In this document: piece after piece, positions 17,512 to 27,194 of the stretch
Numbering within the stretch: the stretch's first letter is position 1
Layout of the letters: every line of letters begins with the position of its first letter
Assembly: GCF_000814005.1 (NCBI RefSeq)
Contig: NZ_JWLK01000001.1
Location: forward strand, 682,001-746,000
Source of the DNA: Ruegeria sp. ANG-S4
Lineage (GTDB): Bacteria > Pseudomonadota > Alphaproteobacteria > Rhodobacterales > Rhodobacteraceae
Direction of reading: 5' to 3'
DNA: 64,000 nt
Position numbers and translations under genes: made by a program
The notes under the pieces: model-generated
Told to the model about the DNA's origin: nothing
The model's database searches: none
What the model saw: the letters and a program-made list of their open reading frames with translations, nothing else

Positions 17512-18422
17512 GCCAGATTTACGACCGCGTGGCATTGATCGGTTTGGGACTGATCGCTTCGTCCATGTACTGGGGGATCAAGCGTGCGGGTCTTGCAGGC
17601 GAGGTTACTGGCTTTGCGCGATCGGAAGAGACCCGTGCTACTGCTCGCCGAATTGGGTTGTGTGACAGGGTTTGTGACACGGTGCAAGAGGCCGTCGATG
17701 GCGCCGATCTGGTCGTGCTTTGCGTGCCTGTCGGTGCGATGGGACCTTTGGCACAGGAGATCGCACCGGTGTTGATGCCCGGCGCGACGGTGTCAGATGT
17801 CGGTTCGGTCAAGCGCCATGTGATTGCGGATGTCGGCCCGCACATACCTGAGGGGGTCCATTTCATCCCGGCTCATCCCTTGGCGGGAACCGAGCATTCC
17901 GGGCCAGAATCCGGATTTGCCGAACTTTTTGACAACCGCTGGTGTTTGCTGGTGCCGGTCGAAGGTTCGGACCCGGAAGCGACCGCACACCTGCGCGCTT
18001 TGTGGGAGGGTTTGGGATCAAAGGTTGATGAGATGGACGCGGACCATCATGACCTGGTTCTGGCCGTGACGTCACATGCGCCGCATTTGATCGCCTATAC
18101 GATGGTTGGTGTCGCGGATGACCTGCGCCGCGTGACCGATACCGAGGTCATCCAATACTCTGCGGCGGGTTTTCGTGATTTCACCCGCATTGCTGCCTCG
18201 GATCCGACGATGTGGCGGGATGTGTTCTTGACCAACAAGGACGCGACGCTTGAAATTCTGGGCCGGTTCACAGAGGAGCTGTTCGCGTTGCAGCGCGCGA
18301 TCCGAACAGGTGACGGCGAACAGCTTTTCGACTATTTCACCCGCACACGGGCCATTCGGCGCGGAATTATCGACGCGGGGCAGGACACGGACGCTCCGGA
18401 TTTCGGACGAGGGAAGGCATAG
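17508..18422 (+). CDS. Prephenate/arogenate dehydrogenase family protein
   Basis: This protein of 304 residues has an N-terminal Rossmann fold ([15 protein letters not shown]) and a helical C-terminal domain typical of TyrA-type dehydrogenases. [16 protein letters not shown] and [18 protein letters not shown] carry the conserved His residues of the active site. It oxidatively decarboxylates prephenate or arogenate in tyrosine biosynthesis, using NAD(P). The start is the ATG at 17508, which overlaps the hisC stop (ATGA); a frame extending upstream is only hisC read in another frame. Pairing with hisC supports an aromatic pathway role. tyrC is a possible name. Confidence 0.9.
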   Translation: MSQIYDRVALIGLGLIASSMYWGIKRAGLAGEVTGFARSEETRATARRIGLCDRVCDTVQEAVDGADLVVLCVPVGAMGPLAQEIAPVLMPGATVSDVGSVKRHVIADVGPHIPEGVHFIPAHPLAGTEHSGPESGFAELFDNRWCLLVPVEGSDPEATAHLRALWEGLGSKVDEMDADHHDLVLAVTSHAPHLIAYTMVGVADDLRRVTDTEVIQYSAAGFRDFTRIAASDPTMWRDVFLTNKDATLEILGRFTEELFALQRAIRTGDGEQLFDYFTRTRAIRRGIIDAGQDTDAPDFGRGKA

Positions 18423-18424
18423 GA

Positions 18425-19273
18425 ATGAGGGGTTGGCTGGGCACATTCGCGTTTTTTTGCGTCATCTTGATGTCCCTGCCTGCGTCCGCTGCCTCGCCCG
18501 AGACGTCTTTGTTTCCCGTGCCCAGACCTGTTGAATCTGCGAGCGTCATCCCTGCATCCGCGACCGCGACCGTATTGCCAGCGGCAATCACAAAGATGCG
18601 CCCGCAATTGCGACCTGCCTCGCCACAAGAGGTGGCGGTGGCCGCAAGGTCTGTGGATCTGCCAACGTTGGGACCGGACATATCCTTGAAGCCCTTTCTG
18701 CGCCCAAAGTCGCTGGAGCAGGAGGTTCTGTTCAAAAAACGCAAACTGCGCAAAAGCTCGGTCTGCGGCGATATCGCCATTCAGGGCAAACCGGTTGGCA
18801 AGGTGAGCAGCAAGGTGAAAGCCTGCGGTATCAAGGACGCGGTACAGATCACGTCGGTTTCTGGCGTCGTGCTCAGCCGACCGTCGACGATGGATTGCGG
18901 AACGGCAATCGCCCTGAACAAATGGGTGGAAAAATCGGTCAAGCCCACGTTCAAGCGTCGCGGGCCGGTGGTCGAATTGCAGGTCGCCGCCCACTACGCG
19001 TGCCGGACCCGAAACAACCGAAAAGGCGCGCGTATTTCTGAACATGGCAAGGGCCGCGCCATTGATATATCTGCGTTCAAAATGGCGGACGGAGAGGTCG
19101 TGACCGTGCTAAGCGGGTGGCGTAAGAATCCATCGCAAACGCAACTGAAGAAAGTCTGGCGCGGCGCATGTGGACCGTTTGGAACGGTTTTGGGGCCAAA
19201 CTCGGACCGCTATCATCGCGATCATTTCCACCTGGACACGGCCCGCCACCGCAGCGGACCATATTGTCGCTAA
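18425..19273 (+). CDS. Extensin-like C-terminal domain protein, secreted
   Basis: This 282-residue protein starts 2 nt after the dehydrogenase stop. A signal peptide covers residues 1-21 (LGTFAFFCVILMSLPASAAS). A low-complexity Pro/Ala region follows to about residue 90. The extensin-like C-terminal domain (about 110-282) contains ISEHGKGRAIDISAF and RYHRDHFHLDTARH, whose His-Asp-His pattern resembles zinc D-Ala-D-Ala carboxypeptidases of the LAS group. A periplasmic peptidoglycan peptidase role is therefore likely, though the family is named after plant extensins. Its stop overlaps the stop of the opposing DUF2125 gene by 4 nt. Confidence 0.85.
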   Translation: MRGWLGTFAFFCVILMSLPASAASPETSLFPVPRPVESASVIPASATATVLPAAITKMRPQLRPASPQEVAVAARSVDLPTLGPDISLKPFLRPKSLEQEVLFKKRKLRKSSVCGDIAIQGKPVGKVSSKVKACGIKDAVQITSVSGVVLSRPSTMDCGTAIALNKWVEKSVKPTFKRRGPVVELQVAAHYACRTRNNRKGARISEHGKGRAIDISAFKMADGEVVTVLSGWRKNPSQTQLKKVWRGACGPFGTVLGPNSDRYHRDHFHLDTARHRSGPYCR

Positions 19274-20271
19274 CGCAGGATCAATCGGGGCGCAGGTCCA
19301 AGCGGAAGTGGGCCGAGCGCGACAAACCCGTCTCGGAAGTTCAATTGCAGATCCAATGCGTTTGGGTTGCCGCCTAAGCCAGCAAGGAAATTCAACGCCC
19401 GTGTTACGGGGTCGACCGCTTGATCCGGCAGCGCTCCTGCGGCATTGGCCATTGCAATCATGTCGCGCCAGTTCTCGGCCTTGATCGCGATCTCGCCGGT
19501 TGGAATACCCTGTTCGTCGACGTCCAGATCACCTGCCGCAAAAAGGCGCAGCTCACCCCATTTCATCTCAGCAAGGTTCAACTCGACGCTCGTTGGTTGC
19601 GGTCTGCCTTGTTCCAGCGCGCTTCGGTCCCACGGTTTGTCGAACGCGACTGTCATGTCCAGTTCCAGCGTCTCGAACGCTTGCGGCAGGGTGGTCGCCG
19701 ATCGCATGAGTGCACGCAGATCGTCACCGGGTGTAAACCCGTCGATGCGCGCCGAGATATGGTAGACCTCGGGATCGGAGGTTTGCTCCATGATCATACC
19801 AAGATTTTCGCCGGCAGCCTGAGCGGTATCGTCCTCTGACACCGACCAAGGGCCCGAGGTCAGAGCCATTTTCTCAAGTACAAGTGCGACGCCCGGTTGC
19901 AGTTGCAACTCTGCCTGCATTCGGTCCGCCATGACCGTAGCGGTCTGGTCGAAATACGACAGACGCTGCGATGTATCTGCAAACCGCAAGACCTGCTGCC
20001 CGGGCCAGATTGCGGGGCTTTGAAACTCGATCCAATCCGCGCTCCAGGCTGTACCGTTGACCGGGTCGGCCAAGGCCGGGTTTATCAACCGGGTTATGTG
20101 GTGCGTCGGATACCCGGCTGTCTCGACCTCCGAGAAGTCGGCTTGCCAGCCCAGCTGTTGCTGATTGTTGAACCATCCGGTCAATGCGGTGCGCAGCCCA
20201 TAACCGGCGATGAACCAATAGGCGCTCCACGCAATCGCGATGAAAATCAATACCCGTATCAGACGGCGCAT
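19270..20271 (-). CDS. DUF2125 domain protein, membrane-anchored
   Basis: This 333-residue protein has one N-terminal membrane helix (RVLIFIAIAWSAYWFIAGYG) that probably anchors it in the inner membrane with the rest in the periplasm. The body is beta-rich with repeated amphipathic strands, as in DUF2125 proteins of alphaproteobacteria, a family of unknown function. The SGPWSV and DMTVAFDKPWDR segments are typical. It runs against the extensin-like gene, with a 4-nt overlap of the two 3' ends. No operon partner is present. Confidence 0.85.
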   Translation of the reverse strand: MRRLIRVLIFIAIAWSAYWFIAGYGLRTALTGWFNNQQQLGWQADFSEVETAGYPTHHITRLINPALADPVNGTAWSADWIEFQSPAIWPGQQVLRFADTSQRLSYFDQTATVMADRMQAELQLQPGVALVLEKMALTSGPWSVSEDDTAQAAGENLGMIMEQTSDPEVYHISARIDGFTPGDDLRALMRSATTLPQAFETLELDMTVAFDKPWDRSALEQGRPQPTSVELNLAEMKWGELRLFAAGDLDVDEQGIPTGEIAIKAENWRDMIAMANAAGALPDQAVDPVTRALNFLAGLGGNPNALDLQLNFRDGFVALGPLPLGPAPRLILR

Positions 20272-20338
20272 GAGGAATGGCCCTTTTTCCTGCTCTTGAA
20301 TTGATGTTTATAGGCGCAAACAGGCAAGGACCAGTGCA

Positions 20339-20869
20339 ATGACGATGTGGGTATTCGGATACGGATCGCTGCTGTGGAATCCGGGCTTTCCGGTGGCGCG
20401 CAGCGAACATGCGACACTGCACGGGTATGCAAGGTCTTTCTGCATGAGCTCGATCCACCATCGCGGCACGGAAGAGAACCCCGGACTGGTGCTGGCATTG
20501 GATGAACAGGCTGACGCGCAATGCACTGGTCTGGCATTGGCGGTCGAGGCCGGTCACGAAGACCGAACGCTGGATGAACTGCGCGAACGCGAGTTGATTT
20601 CTTCCGCTTATCTGGAGCGGACGCTGGACGTGAATTTGAACTCCGGCGAAGTCGTGAACGCCGTGACCTACGTGATAGATCCTCATCACGTCCAGTATTG
20701 CGGTGGCATGCCGTTGGAGGAACAGGCGCAGATCATCGCCCACGCGGTTGGCGGGCGCGGTCCGAATACCGAGTACCTGTACAATACCGCCGAACATCTG
20801 ACCGAGATCGGGCTGCACGATCCGGACCTTGAGTGGTTGTCGCAACGGGTGCGCACAATTACCGCATAA
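20339..20869 (+). CDS. Gamma-glutamylcyclotransferase, ChaC type
   Basis: This 176-residue enzyme has the N-terminal FGYGSLLWNPGF motif that binds the gamma-glutamyl group, and a ChaC-like body with YVIDPHHVQYCGG and NTEYLYNT. ChaC-type enzymes cleave glutathione to 5-oxoproline and Cys-Gly in the cytoplasm. An acidic residue from the EERE-like segment RERELISSAY is expected to be catalytic. It is divergent from the DUF2125 gene and lies upstream of the MotA/TolQ-like gene with a 69-nt gap; a functional link with either is not apparent. Confidence 0.88.
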   Translation: MTMWVFGYGSLLWNPGFPVARSEHATLHGYARSFCMSSIHHRGTEENPGLVLALDEQADAQCTGLALAVEAGHEDRTLDELRERELISSAYLERTLDVNLNSGEVVNAVTYVIDPHHVQYCGGMPLEEQAQIIAHAVGGRGPNTEYLYNTAEHLTEIGLHDPDLEWLSQRVRTITA

Positions 20870-20938
20870 ACCCTTGGCGTCATCGCGGCGTTTTCGCTAG
20901 GTTTGGCGCAAAGCAGGCAAAAACCGGGAAACACGCGC

Positions 20939-22117
20939 ATGGCGCAGGCACAGCAGGGCGCGAGACCGCATTTCTCGCAACCCATCCGACAAATCCTGAT
21001 GATGTTGATCGCAATCGGGTTGTCCGGTCTGGGAGTGTTTCTGGCGTTGCCTTACGTGTTGCCGGTTTTTCAGGCGAACCTGTATCTGAACGGGTTCATC
21101 TTTCTGGTGTTCATTATAGGCGTGTTGGCCTGTTTTTTTCAGGTGACCCAGTTGATCGGATCGGTGCGCTGGATCGAAGCTTTCGTGGGCGGCGTAGAAC
21201 GCGACGATGTGCGCCCGCCGCAACTGCTTGCCCCTTTGGCCTCATTGCTGCGGTCCCGGGGCGCGCGGTCGCACATAAGTTCAAGTTCCGGACGGTCGAT
21301 TCTGGATTCGGTGGCTGAACGGATCGAAGAAGAGCGTGAAATCACCCGGTATATTACCAATGTTCTGATTTATCTTGGCCTGTTGGGAACGTTCTTTGGT
21401 CTGGCGACCACGGTTCCGGCGATTGTCGACACAATCCGCAGCCTGAACCCGCAGGAAGGCGAAGAAGGCCTGACCGTGTTCAACCGCCTCATGACCGGGC
21501 TTGAGGCACAGTTGCAGGGCATGGGCGTCGCCTTTGGGTCGTCCTTGCTGGGCCTTGCCGGGTCGCTGATAGTCGGTCTTCTGGAATTGTTTGCCGGTCA
21601 CGGTCAGAACCGGTTCTATCGCGAGTTGGAAGAATGGCTTTCGGGGATCACCCGCGTCGGCCTTGGCGGGTCCGACGACGGTGGCGCCGAACTTGCCGTT
21701 CTGACACCGGTTCTGGACACGATGGCCGAACAGATGGACGCCCTGCAGGATATGTTCACAGCTCAGGAAGCGGACCGGGCGGATGTGTCTGCAAAGCTCG
21801 GACAACTTGTTGATGCCATAGGCGACATGAATCAGCGTCAGGCGCAGGGCGAAGGCGTGACCGCCGCGCTGGAGCGTGTCGCGCTGGGCCAGGATGCGTT
21901 GCTGGATCATATGCGGGATCACGGCGCGGGTGAGGGGATTGACGCCGAAAGCCGTATGCGCCTGCGCTCGATGGACGTTCAATTGCTGCGTATTCTCGAA
22001 GAAATCTCGGCAGGCCGTCAGGACAGCATGAATGAGTTGCGCAAGGACTTCGAGTTGCTGGTCAAGGCATTGACACTGCCGCGTGGGGCTGTGCGAACGC
22101 CCCCGGAAGGGGAATAG
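20939..22117 (+). CDS. MotA/TolQ/ExbB-family membrane protein
   Basis: This protein of 392 residues has four likely membrane helices: two near residues 17-43 and 50-72, then the MotA/TolQ pair near 140-160 (YLGLLGTFFGLATTV) and 195-215 (GSSLLGLAGSLIVGLL). A cytoplasmic C-terminal tail of about 160 residues is helical and acidic. I start at the ATG of MAQAQQGARPH; an upstream TTG at 20903 is possible. The next gene, 3 nt away, encodes an OmpA/MotB-like partner with a membrane-embedded Asp. Together they look like a proton- or sodium-driven stator unit of the MotAB/ExbBD/ZorAB type. The target is unknown, and no flagellar or TonB genes are nearby. Confidence 0.88.
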   Translation: MAQAQQGARPHFSQPIRQILMMLIAIGLSGLGVFLALPYVLPVFQANLYLNGFIFLVFIIGVLACFFQVTQLIGSVRWIEAFVGGVERDDVRPPQLLAPLASLLRSRGARSHISSSSGRSILDSVAERIEEEREITRYITNVLIYLGLLGTFFGLATTVPAIVDTIRSLNPQEGEEGLTVFNRLMTGLEAQLQGMGVAFGSSLLGLAGSLIVGLLELFAGHGQNRFYRELEEWLSGITRVGLGGSDDGGAELAVLTPVLDTMAEQMDALQDMFTAQEADRADVSAKLGQLVDAIGDMNQRQAQGEGVTAALERVALGQDALLDHMRDHGAGEGIDAESRMRLRSMDVQLLRILEEISAGRQDSMNELRKDFELLVKALTLPRGAVRTPPEGE

Positions 22118-22120
22118 GGG

Positions 22121-23821
22121 ATGGCCCTTTCCCGCCGTACCGGTCAACGCTTTCAGGGCTCGGTCTGGCCTGGCTTCGTGGATGCGATGACCGGATTGCT
22201 GATGGTACTGACATTCGTGCTGACCATCTTCATGATCGTGCAGTTCGTTTTGCGTGAAACCATCTCGGGGCAGGAGGACGAACTTACGGCCCTGTCGGAC
22301 GAAGTTGCCGCCCTCGCCGGCGCGCTGGGATTGGAAGAACGGGAAAACAGCCGCCTGCAAGCCCGACTCGGCGCATTGAACACAACATTGACGCGCGTCG
22401 AAGATGATCTTGCGCAGGCACAGGGCCGCATCACGGCTTTTGAAGCGGAAGTCGCGGCATTGCTGGCCGATCAAGCCCGGGCACAGACGGACATTGCAGC
22501 GTTGGAATCGCTTCGTGCGGATTTACAGGCGCAGCGGGACAATTTGTTGTCGGAACAAGAGGCGCTGAACCTTGCATTGGCGCAAAGCCGTGAAGAAGTT
22601 GATGCTCAGGCCGAAGCCGCACGTTTGGCAGCCGCCCGACGCGAAGCGCTGGAGGCACTGGTGGCCGATCTGGAGAGCAGTGATGCAACCCAGACCGCCC
22701 AGATTGCCGAACTGGAACAACAGCTTTCCGACGAAGAGGCAGCCCGCCTTGCCGAAGCCGCCGCCGCAGAAGCCTTGCGCAATCGTCTGCAAAATGCCGA
22801 TGCGGAACTCACGGCCATGACCCTCGCGCTTGAGGCGCAACGACAAGAGGCCGAAGATACGCTGACACTGCTCGCTGCTGCGCAGTCCGCAAAAGCCGAA
22901 CTGGAACGTCAGTTCGGTGAACTGAACCCCGAGCAACTGAAAGCGCAATTGCAAGCTGCGCTCGACGCGCAGACCCAGGCGCAGACGGACGCAGCCGAGC
23001 AAAGATCACTGGCCGAAGAACGGGCTGCGTTGCTGGCCGCGGCGCGGGACTCGTTGGCGTCGGAACGGGAAATCTCGACCGAAGCACAACGGCAGACGGC
23101 CCTGCTGAACCAACAAATGTCCGCATTGCGCGGACAGCTCGGTTCGTTACAGGCGCTATTGGATGACTATGAGGACCGAAATACCGCGGCTGAAATCCGC
23201 ATACAGACATTGGGGCAGGACCTGAACGCAGCACTGGCGCGGGCCGCATCAGAGGAACGGCGGCGCCGTCTTCTGGAAGAGGCAGAGCGCGTGCGGCTGG
23301 AAGCCGAAGCCGAAGAATTGGCAGGCCAGAACCAGCAATTGACGGCACAGGCGGAAGACCTGCAACGGTATCGATCGGAATTCTTCGGCCGATTGCGCGA
23401 TGTTCTTGGCGATCAAGAGGGTGTGCGGATCGAAGGTGACCGCTTTGTCTTTTCGTCCGAGGTTTTGTTCGACACCGGGTCCGCGGTCCTGTCCGCTGAG
23501 GGACGGCAAGAGGTCGCCAAGGTTGCGAACATTCTTCGCAGCGTCGCGGCAGAGATCCCCGAAGGTCTGAACTGGGTGATCCGAGTGGACGGTCATACCG
23601 ACAACGTGCCTTTGGCAGGCTCCGGGCGATACCGCGACAATTGGGAGCTTAGCCAAGGACGCGCGTTGTCCGTAGTGCGCTATATGGTGGATGCGTTGGA
23701 CATCCCGCCCCAGCGTCTTGCGGCGAATGGTTTTGGTGAATTCCAGCCGGTCAATCCAGACGACACGCCCGAAGCACGCGCTCAGAACCGCCGGATCGAG
23801 CTGAAACTGACTGAGCGGTAA
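22121..23821 (+). CDS. OmpA/MotB-like protein with a long coiled coil
   Basis: This 566-residue protein has one N-terminal membrane helix (about 18-44) with an Asp at its start in GFVDAMTGLLMVLTF. That position matches the proton-carrying Asp of MotB. A very long Ala/Glu/Gln-rich coiled coil follows (about 45-430). The C-terminal OmpA peptidoglycan-binding domain (about 440-566) carries VDGHTDNVPL and NWELSQGRALSVVRYM. The layout is that of a stator B subunit whose plug and linker have been lengthened into a spacer across the periplasm. It is 3 nt from the MotA/TolQ-like gene, so the two are an obligate pair. See findings for the ZorAB comparison. Confidence 0.88.
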   Translation: MALSRRTGQRFQGSVWPGFVDAMTGLLMVLTFVLTIFMIVQFVLRETISGQEDELTALSDEVAALAGALGLEERENSRLQARLGALNTTLTRVEDDLAQAQGRITAFEAEVAALLADQARAQTDIAALESLRADLQAQRDNLLSEQEALNLALAQSREEVDAQAEAARLAAARREALEALVADLESSDATQTAQIAELEQQLSDEEAARLAEAAAAEALRNRLQNADAELTAMTLALEAQRQEAEDTLTLLAAAQSAKAELERQFGELNPEQLKAQLQAALDAQTQAQTDAAEQRSLAEERAALLAAARDSLASEREISTEAQRQTALLNQQMSALRGQLGSLQALLDDYEDRNTAAEIRIQTLGQDLNAALARAASEERRRRLLEEAERVRLEAEAEELAGQNQQLTAQAEDLQRYRSEFFGRLRDVLGDQEGVRIEGDRFVFSSEVLFDTGSAVLSAEGRQEVAKVANILRSVAAEIPEGLNWVIRVDGHTDNVPLAGSGRYRDNWELSQGRALSVVRYMVDALDIPPQRLAANGFGEFQPVNPDDTPEARAQNRRIELKLTER

Positions 23822-23933
23822 TACGCCGTCCGGCGAACCGTTCGGGCGGATGCGATAAGGAATTCAGACCACATAAGGTGAAACGCGACGGCAATGACCC
23901 TATATCTGTGGGGCAGATAGTCGGGGAAAGCGC

Positions 23934-24584
23934 GTGAAAGACAGGGTAAAAGACGTTCAATTTGCCATCAGTAGAGCCCTGCGAGCGCCTTATCGCCGCG
24001 TAACACCATGCAAAGGCCACCAAGGCGAGACGTTTTGGCTGAAACGCGTTGAGCGTTTCGCGCCCCATCTGTGGCTGGTCAAAGGTAAGCCCGAGAACGC
24101 GTTTGCGCGCGATCGTTGGGCGCATAGGTTTTTGTGGAACCATGGCGTGCCGGTTCCAAGAATTTTGTCCGAAAGCAAGGATTACATCGCGGTTGAGGAC
24201 GCAGGACCTAGCCTGAACAGACTTTGCAAGGACGGTTCCGTCGCTATGACGCAAAGACTACGCGCATGCCGCGCGGCGGGGCAGGCTTTGGCGCGCCTGC
24301 ATGCGGGCGACCTGGCGCATGGTCGCCCCGCCTTTCGGGATATGTGTTGGGACGGACGTCAGATACGATTCATAGATTTTGAGTATTTTCTGCCCAAAAG
24401 GGCCGGGCGGCTGCGCAAAATGCGCGACATAAGTATCGCCGTTCTGTCGGCGCTGTTTCAGGGCACCGACGGACCCCGCTATGCGTTCTGTGTCTTGTCC
24501 GCATACTATGCTGCGCAGGACACTGCGCCAGGGATCGTACGCGTGCAACGTTCCATGCAAAACAGCTTACGCGTCACGCGCTGA
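23934..24584 (+). CDS. Small kinase-like protein (LPS kinase/BUD32 fold)
   Basis: This protein of 216 residues looks like a compact protein-kinase fold. GETFWLKRV near 30 may carry the ATP-binding Lys. HAGDLAHGRPAFRDMCW near 120 resembles the catalytic loop, and IRFIDFEYF near 144 resembles the metal-binding DFG equivalent, as in lipopolysaccharide kinases (InaA/WaaP) and BUD32. The usual catalytic HxD Asp is hard to place, so activity is uncertain. The start is the GTG at 23934, after GGGGAAA. It lies 112 nt after the OmpA/MotB-like gene and may not be in the same transcript. The substrate, a sugar lipid or protein, is unknown. Confidence 0.6.
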   Translation: MKDRVKDVQFAISRALRAPYRRVTPCKGHQGETFWLKRVERFAPHLWLVKGKPENAFARDRWAHRFLWNHGVPVPRILSESKDYIAVEDAGPSLNRLCKDGSVAMTQRLRACRAAGQALARLHAGDLAHGRPAFRDMCWDGRQIRFIDFEYFLPKRAGRLRKMRDISIAVLSALFQGTDGPRYAFCVLSAYYAAQDTAPGIVRVQRSMQNSLRVTR

Positions 24585-24648
24585 GGGAAACCTAGACAGC
24601 TTGCCGCAATACCTTGACCTGGCGATTGAGCAATAACGCAGCCAAATG

Positions 24649-24677
24649 AAAAAACCCGCCTTGCAGGGCGGGTTTTC
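24649..24677. terminator. Bidirectional terminator between the kinase-like gene and clpA
   Basis: AAAACCCGCC-TTGCA-GGGCGGGTTTT forms a strong stem with T runs on both strands. It should end clpA transcription from the right and can end the kinase-like transcript from the left. Confidence 0.85.
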
Positions 24678-24696
24678 TGTTTGATGTTCAGGGTAA

Positions 24697-27021
24697 TCAA
24701 TCCGCCGTCAACAAGGGTGGTTTGTCGCCCGGAATTCGAGGTTGGTCGGGGCCAAGGATTTCCAGATCCAACTCGCCTTTCTTGACCGAAACACGAACCA
24801 CGCCGCCTTTGGCCAGTTTCCCGAACAAAAGCTCCTCGGCCAAAGGTTTCTTGATGTGCTCCTGGATCACGCGGCCCAAGGGACGCGCGCCCATCTTGTC
24901 GTCATAGCCCTTGTCTGCCAGCCATTCGGCAGCTTTGGGCGTCAGGTCGATGGTTACACCGCGATCCAGCAACTGTGCCTCAAGCTGAAGAACAAACTTC
25001 TCGACCACTTGCAGGATAACCTCTTTCGGCAGCGGCGCGAAGGAGATCACGGCGTCCAAGCGGTTGCGGAATTCCGGCGTAAACATGCGCTCGATCGCGG
25101 CCGTGTCTTCGCCCTCGCGCCGGTCTCGCGCAAAGCCGATGGCGGCTTTTGCCTGCTCCTGCGCACCCGCGTTCGAGGTCATGATCAGAACCACGTTACG
25201 GAAATTGACCGTGCGACCGTTGTGATCGGTGAGTTCCCCGTGATCCATCACCTGCAACAGAATGTTGAACACATCCGGGTGCGCTTTCTCGATCTCGTCC
25301 AGCAGCAGCACGCAATGCGGATGCTGGTCGACACCATCGGTCAGCAGACCGCCCTGATCAAACCCGACATAACCCGGAGGGGCGCCGATAAGGCGCGATA
25401 CGGCGTGTTTCTCCATGTATTCCGACATATCGAAGCGCAGCAGTTCGACGCCAAGCGTGTCTGCCAGCTGTTTTGCGACCTCGGTCTTACCAACACCGGT
25501 TGGTCCTGCGAACAGGTAGTTGCCGATGGGTTTTTCAGGTTCACGCAAACCGGCCCGGGCCAGCTTGATTGCGCTGGACAATGCTTCAATCGCTTCGTCC
25601 TGGCCAAACACCACACGTTTCAGGGATGTTTCCAGGTCTTTCAGAACCTCGGCATCGTTCTTTGTGACGTTCTTGGGCGGAATGCGAGCGATTTTGGCGA
25701 CGACCGCTTCGATTTCTTTTACGCCAATCGTCTTGCGGCGCTTGCTTTCGGCCAACAAATGCTGCGCCGCTCCGGCCTCATCGATAACATCAATGGCTTT
25801 GTCGGGCAGCTTGCGATCATTGATGTAGCGCGCCGACAGCTCGACCGCGGTTTTGATCGCGTCCGCAGTGTATTTGATGGCGTGGTGTTCCTCGAAATAC
25901 GGCTTGAGGCCGCGCAGGATTTTCACGCTGTCCTCGACCGAAGGTTCATTCACATCGATTTTCTGGAACCGGCGGCTCAGGGCGCGGTCCTTTTCGAAAT
26001 GCTGACGAAACTCCTTGTACGTGGTTGATCCCATCGTGCGCAGTTTGCCGCCCTGCAAGGCAGGTTTCAGCAGGTTTGATGCATCCATCGCACCGCCCGA
26101 AGTGGCACCGGCACCAATGACGGTGTGGATTTCATCAATGAACAATACAGCGTCGGGGTGATCTTCCAGTTCCGTCACGACTGCTTTCAGCCGCTCTTCA
26201 AAATCACCGCGATAGCGGGTGCCTGCAAGCAGGGCGCCCATGTCCAGAGAGTATATAGTGGTGTTAGACAGTACATCCGGTGCCTCACCGGCCACGATTT
26301 TATGCGCGAGGCCTTCAGCGATTGCTGTTTTGCCCACGCCCGGATCGCCCACCAGTAGCGGGTTGTTCTTGCGGCGGCGGCACAGCACCTGAATACACCG
26401 CTCCACCTCGGCGGAACGTCCAATCAGGGGATCCACATCACCTGCCCGCGATTTGGCGTTCAAATCGACGCAGTATTTGCCCAGCGCGCTTTCCTTCTGG
26501 TCCGCCTCGGCGGTCGCGGATTGCGCCTCTTCTTCGACCTCGTCTGCCCCGGTCACGGACCGATTCTCGCCATAAGCGGGATCTTTGGCGACGCCGTGGG
26601 CGATGAAGTTCACCGCATCATAGCGGGTCATATCCTGTTCCTGCAGGAAGTAAGCGGCATTGCTTTCACGTTCGGCGAAGATGGCGACCAGAACGTTGGC
26701 CCCCGTCACCTCGGTTCGGCCCGAGCTTTGGACGTGAATCGCTGCCCGCTGAATGACCCGCTGAAACGCCGCGGTCGGGACAGCTTCGGACCCGTCAATA
26801 TCGGTGACGAGGTTTGACAGATCCTCGTCAATAAATTCAACCAGTGTACTGCGCAACTCGTCCAGATCGACACTGCACGCCTTCATGACCCGGATTGCAT
26901 CGGGTTCTTCCAGCAATGCCAGCAGCAAATGCTCCAGCGTCGCAAATTCGTGTCGCCGCTCATTCGCAGCCGCCAGGGCCGCGTGGATGGCTTGTTCCAA
27001 TGTGCTCGAGAATGAAGGCAC
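24697..27021 (-). CDS. clpA: ATP-dependent Clp protease ATP-binding subunit ClpA
   Basis: This 774-residue AAA+ unfoldase works with ClpP in the cytoplasm to degrade proteins, including N-degron substrates delivered by ClpS. The N-terminal Clp repeat domain spans about 1-145 and the first AAA+ module about 190-430 (Walker A GDPGVGKT, Walker B VLFIDE). The second module covers about 460-740 (Walker A GPTGVGKT, Walker [12 protein letters not shown]). The GTG start has GAGGAG 8 nt upstream. A CTTGAA box at 27124-27129 in the 173-nt leader could be a heat-shock promoter element. clpS is not adjacent. The gene is followed by a strong terminator. Confidence 0.97.
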   Translation of the reverse strand: MPSFSSTLEQAIHAALAAANERRHEFATLEHLLLALLEEPDAIRVMKACSVDLDELRSTLVEFIDEDLSNLVTDIDGSEAVPTAAFQRVIQRAAIHVQSSGRTEVTGANVLVAIFAERESNAAYFLQEQDMTRYDAVNFIAHGVAKDPAYGENRSVTGADEVEEEAQSATAEADQKESALGKYCVDLNAKSRAGDVDPLIGRSAEVERCIQVLCRRRKNNPLLVGDPGVGKTAIAEGLAHKIVAGEAPDVLSNTTIYSLDMGALLAGTRYRGDFEERLKAVVTELEDHPDAVLFIDEIHTVIGAGATSGGAMDASNLLKPALQGGKLRTMGSTTYKEFRQHFEKDRALSRRFQKIDVNEPSVEDSVKILRGLKPYFEEHHAIKYTADAIKTAVELSARYINDRKLPDKAIDVIDEAGAAQHLLAESKRRKTIGVKEIEAVVAKIARIPPKNVTKNDAEVLKDLETSLKRVVFGQDEAIEALSSAIKLARAGLREPEKPIGNYLFAGPTGVGKTEVAKQLADTLGVELLRFDMSEYMEKHAVSRLIGAPPGYVGFDQGGLLTDGVDQHPHCVLLLDEIEKAHPDVFNILLQVMDHGELTDHNGRTVNFRNVVLIMTSNAGAQEQAKAAIGFARDRREGEDTAAIERMFTPEFRNRLDAVISFAPLPKEVILQVVEKFVLQLEAQLLDRGVTIDLTPKAAEWLADKGYDDKMGARPLGRVIQEHIKKPLAEELLFGKLAKGGVVRVSVKKGELDLEILGPDQPRIPGDKPPLLTAD

Positions 27022-27194
27022 GCGGGTGCTCCTCTAAATTGGGCCGGAAGGGGTCGAGTATCGGCCGGAACCCCATCCCAACCATGTCCTCATACTATTA
27101 GAGTTTGGTTGATCGGCGTCCGGCTTCAAGGGTTTTCTTTCACTTGACAGTCACATTTCTTGTGAGAGTGACCGTGAAGAGGGGCAAATAGGCA

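Noticed and set aside
20939..23821. Zorya phage-defence system
   Set aside because: Only ZorA- and ZorB-like parts are present; no ZorC, ZorD or ZorE gene lies beside them and the next gene is kinase-like.
24742..26028. Open frame on the plus strand opposite clpA, about 430 codons
   Set aside because: It is a shadow of clpA; no ribosome-binding site and no protein signature.
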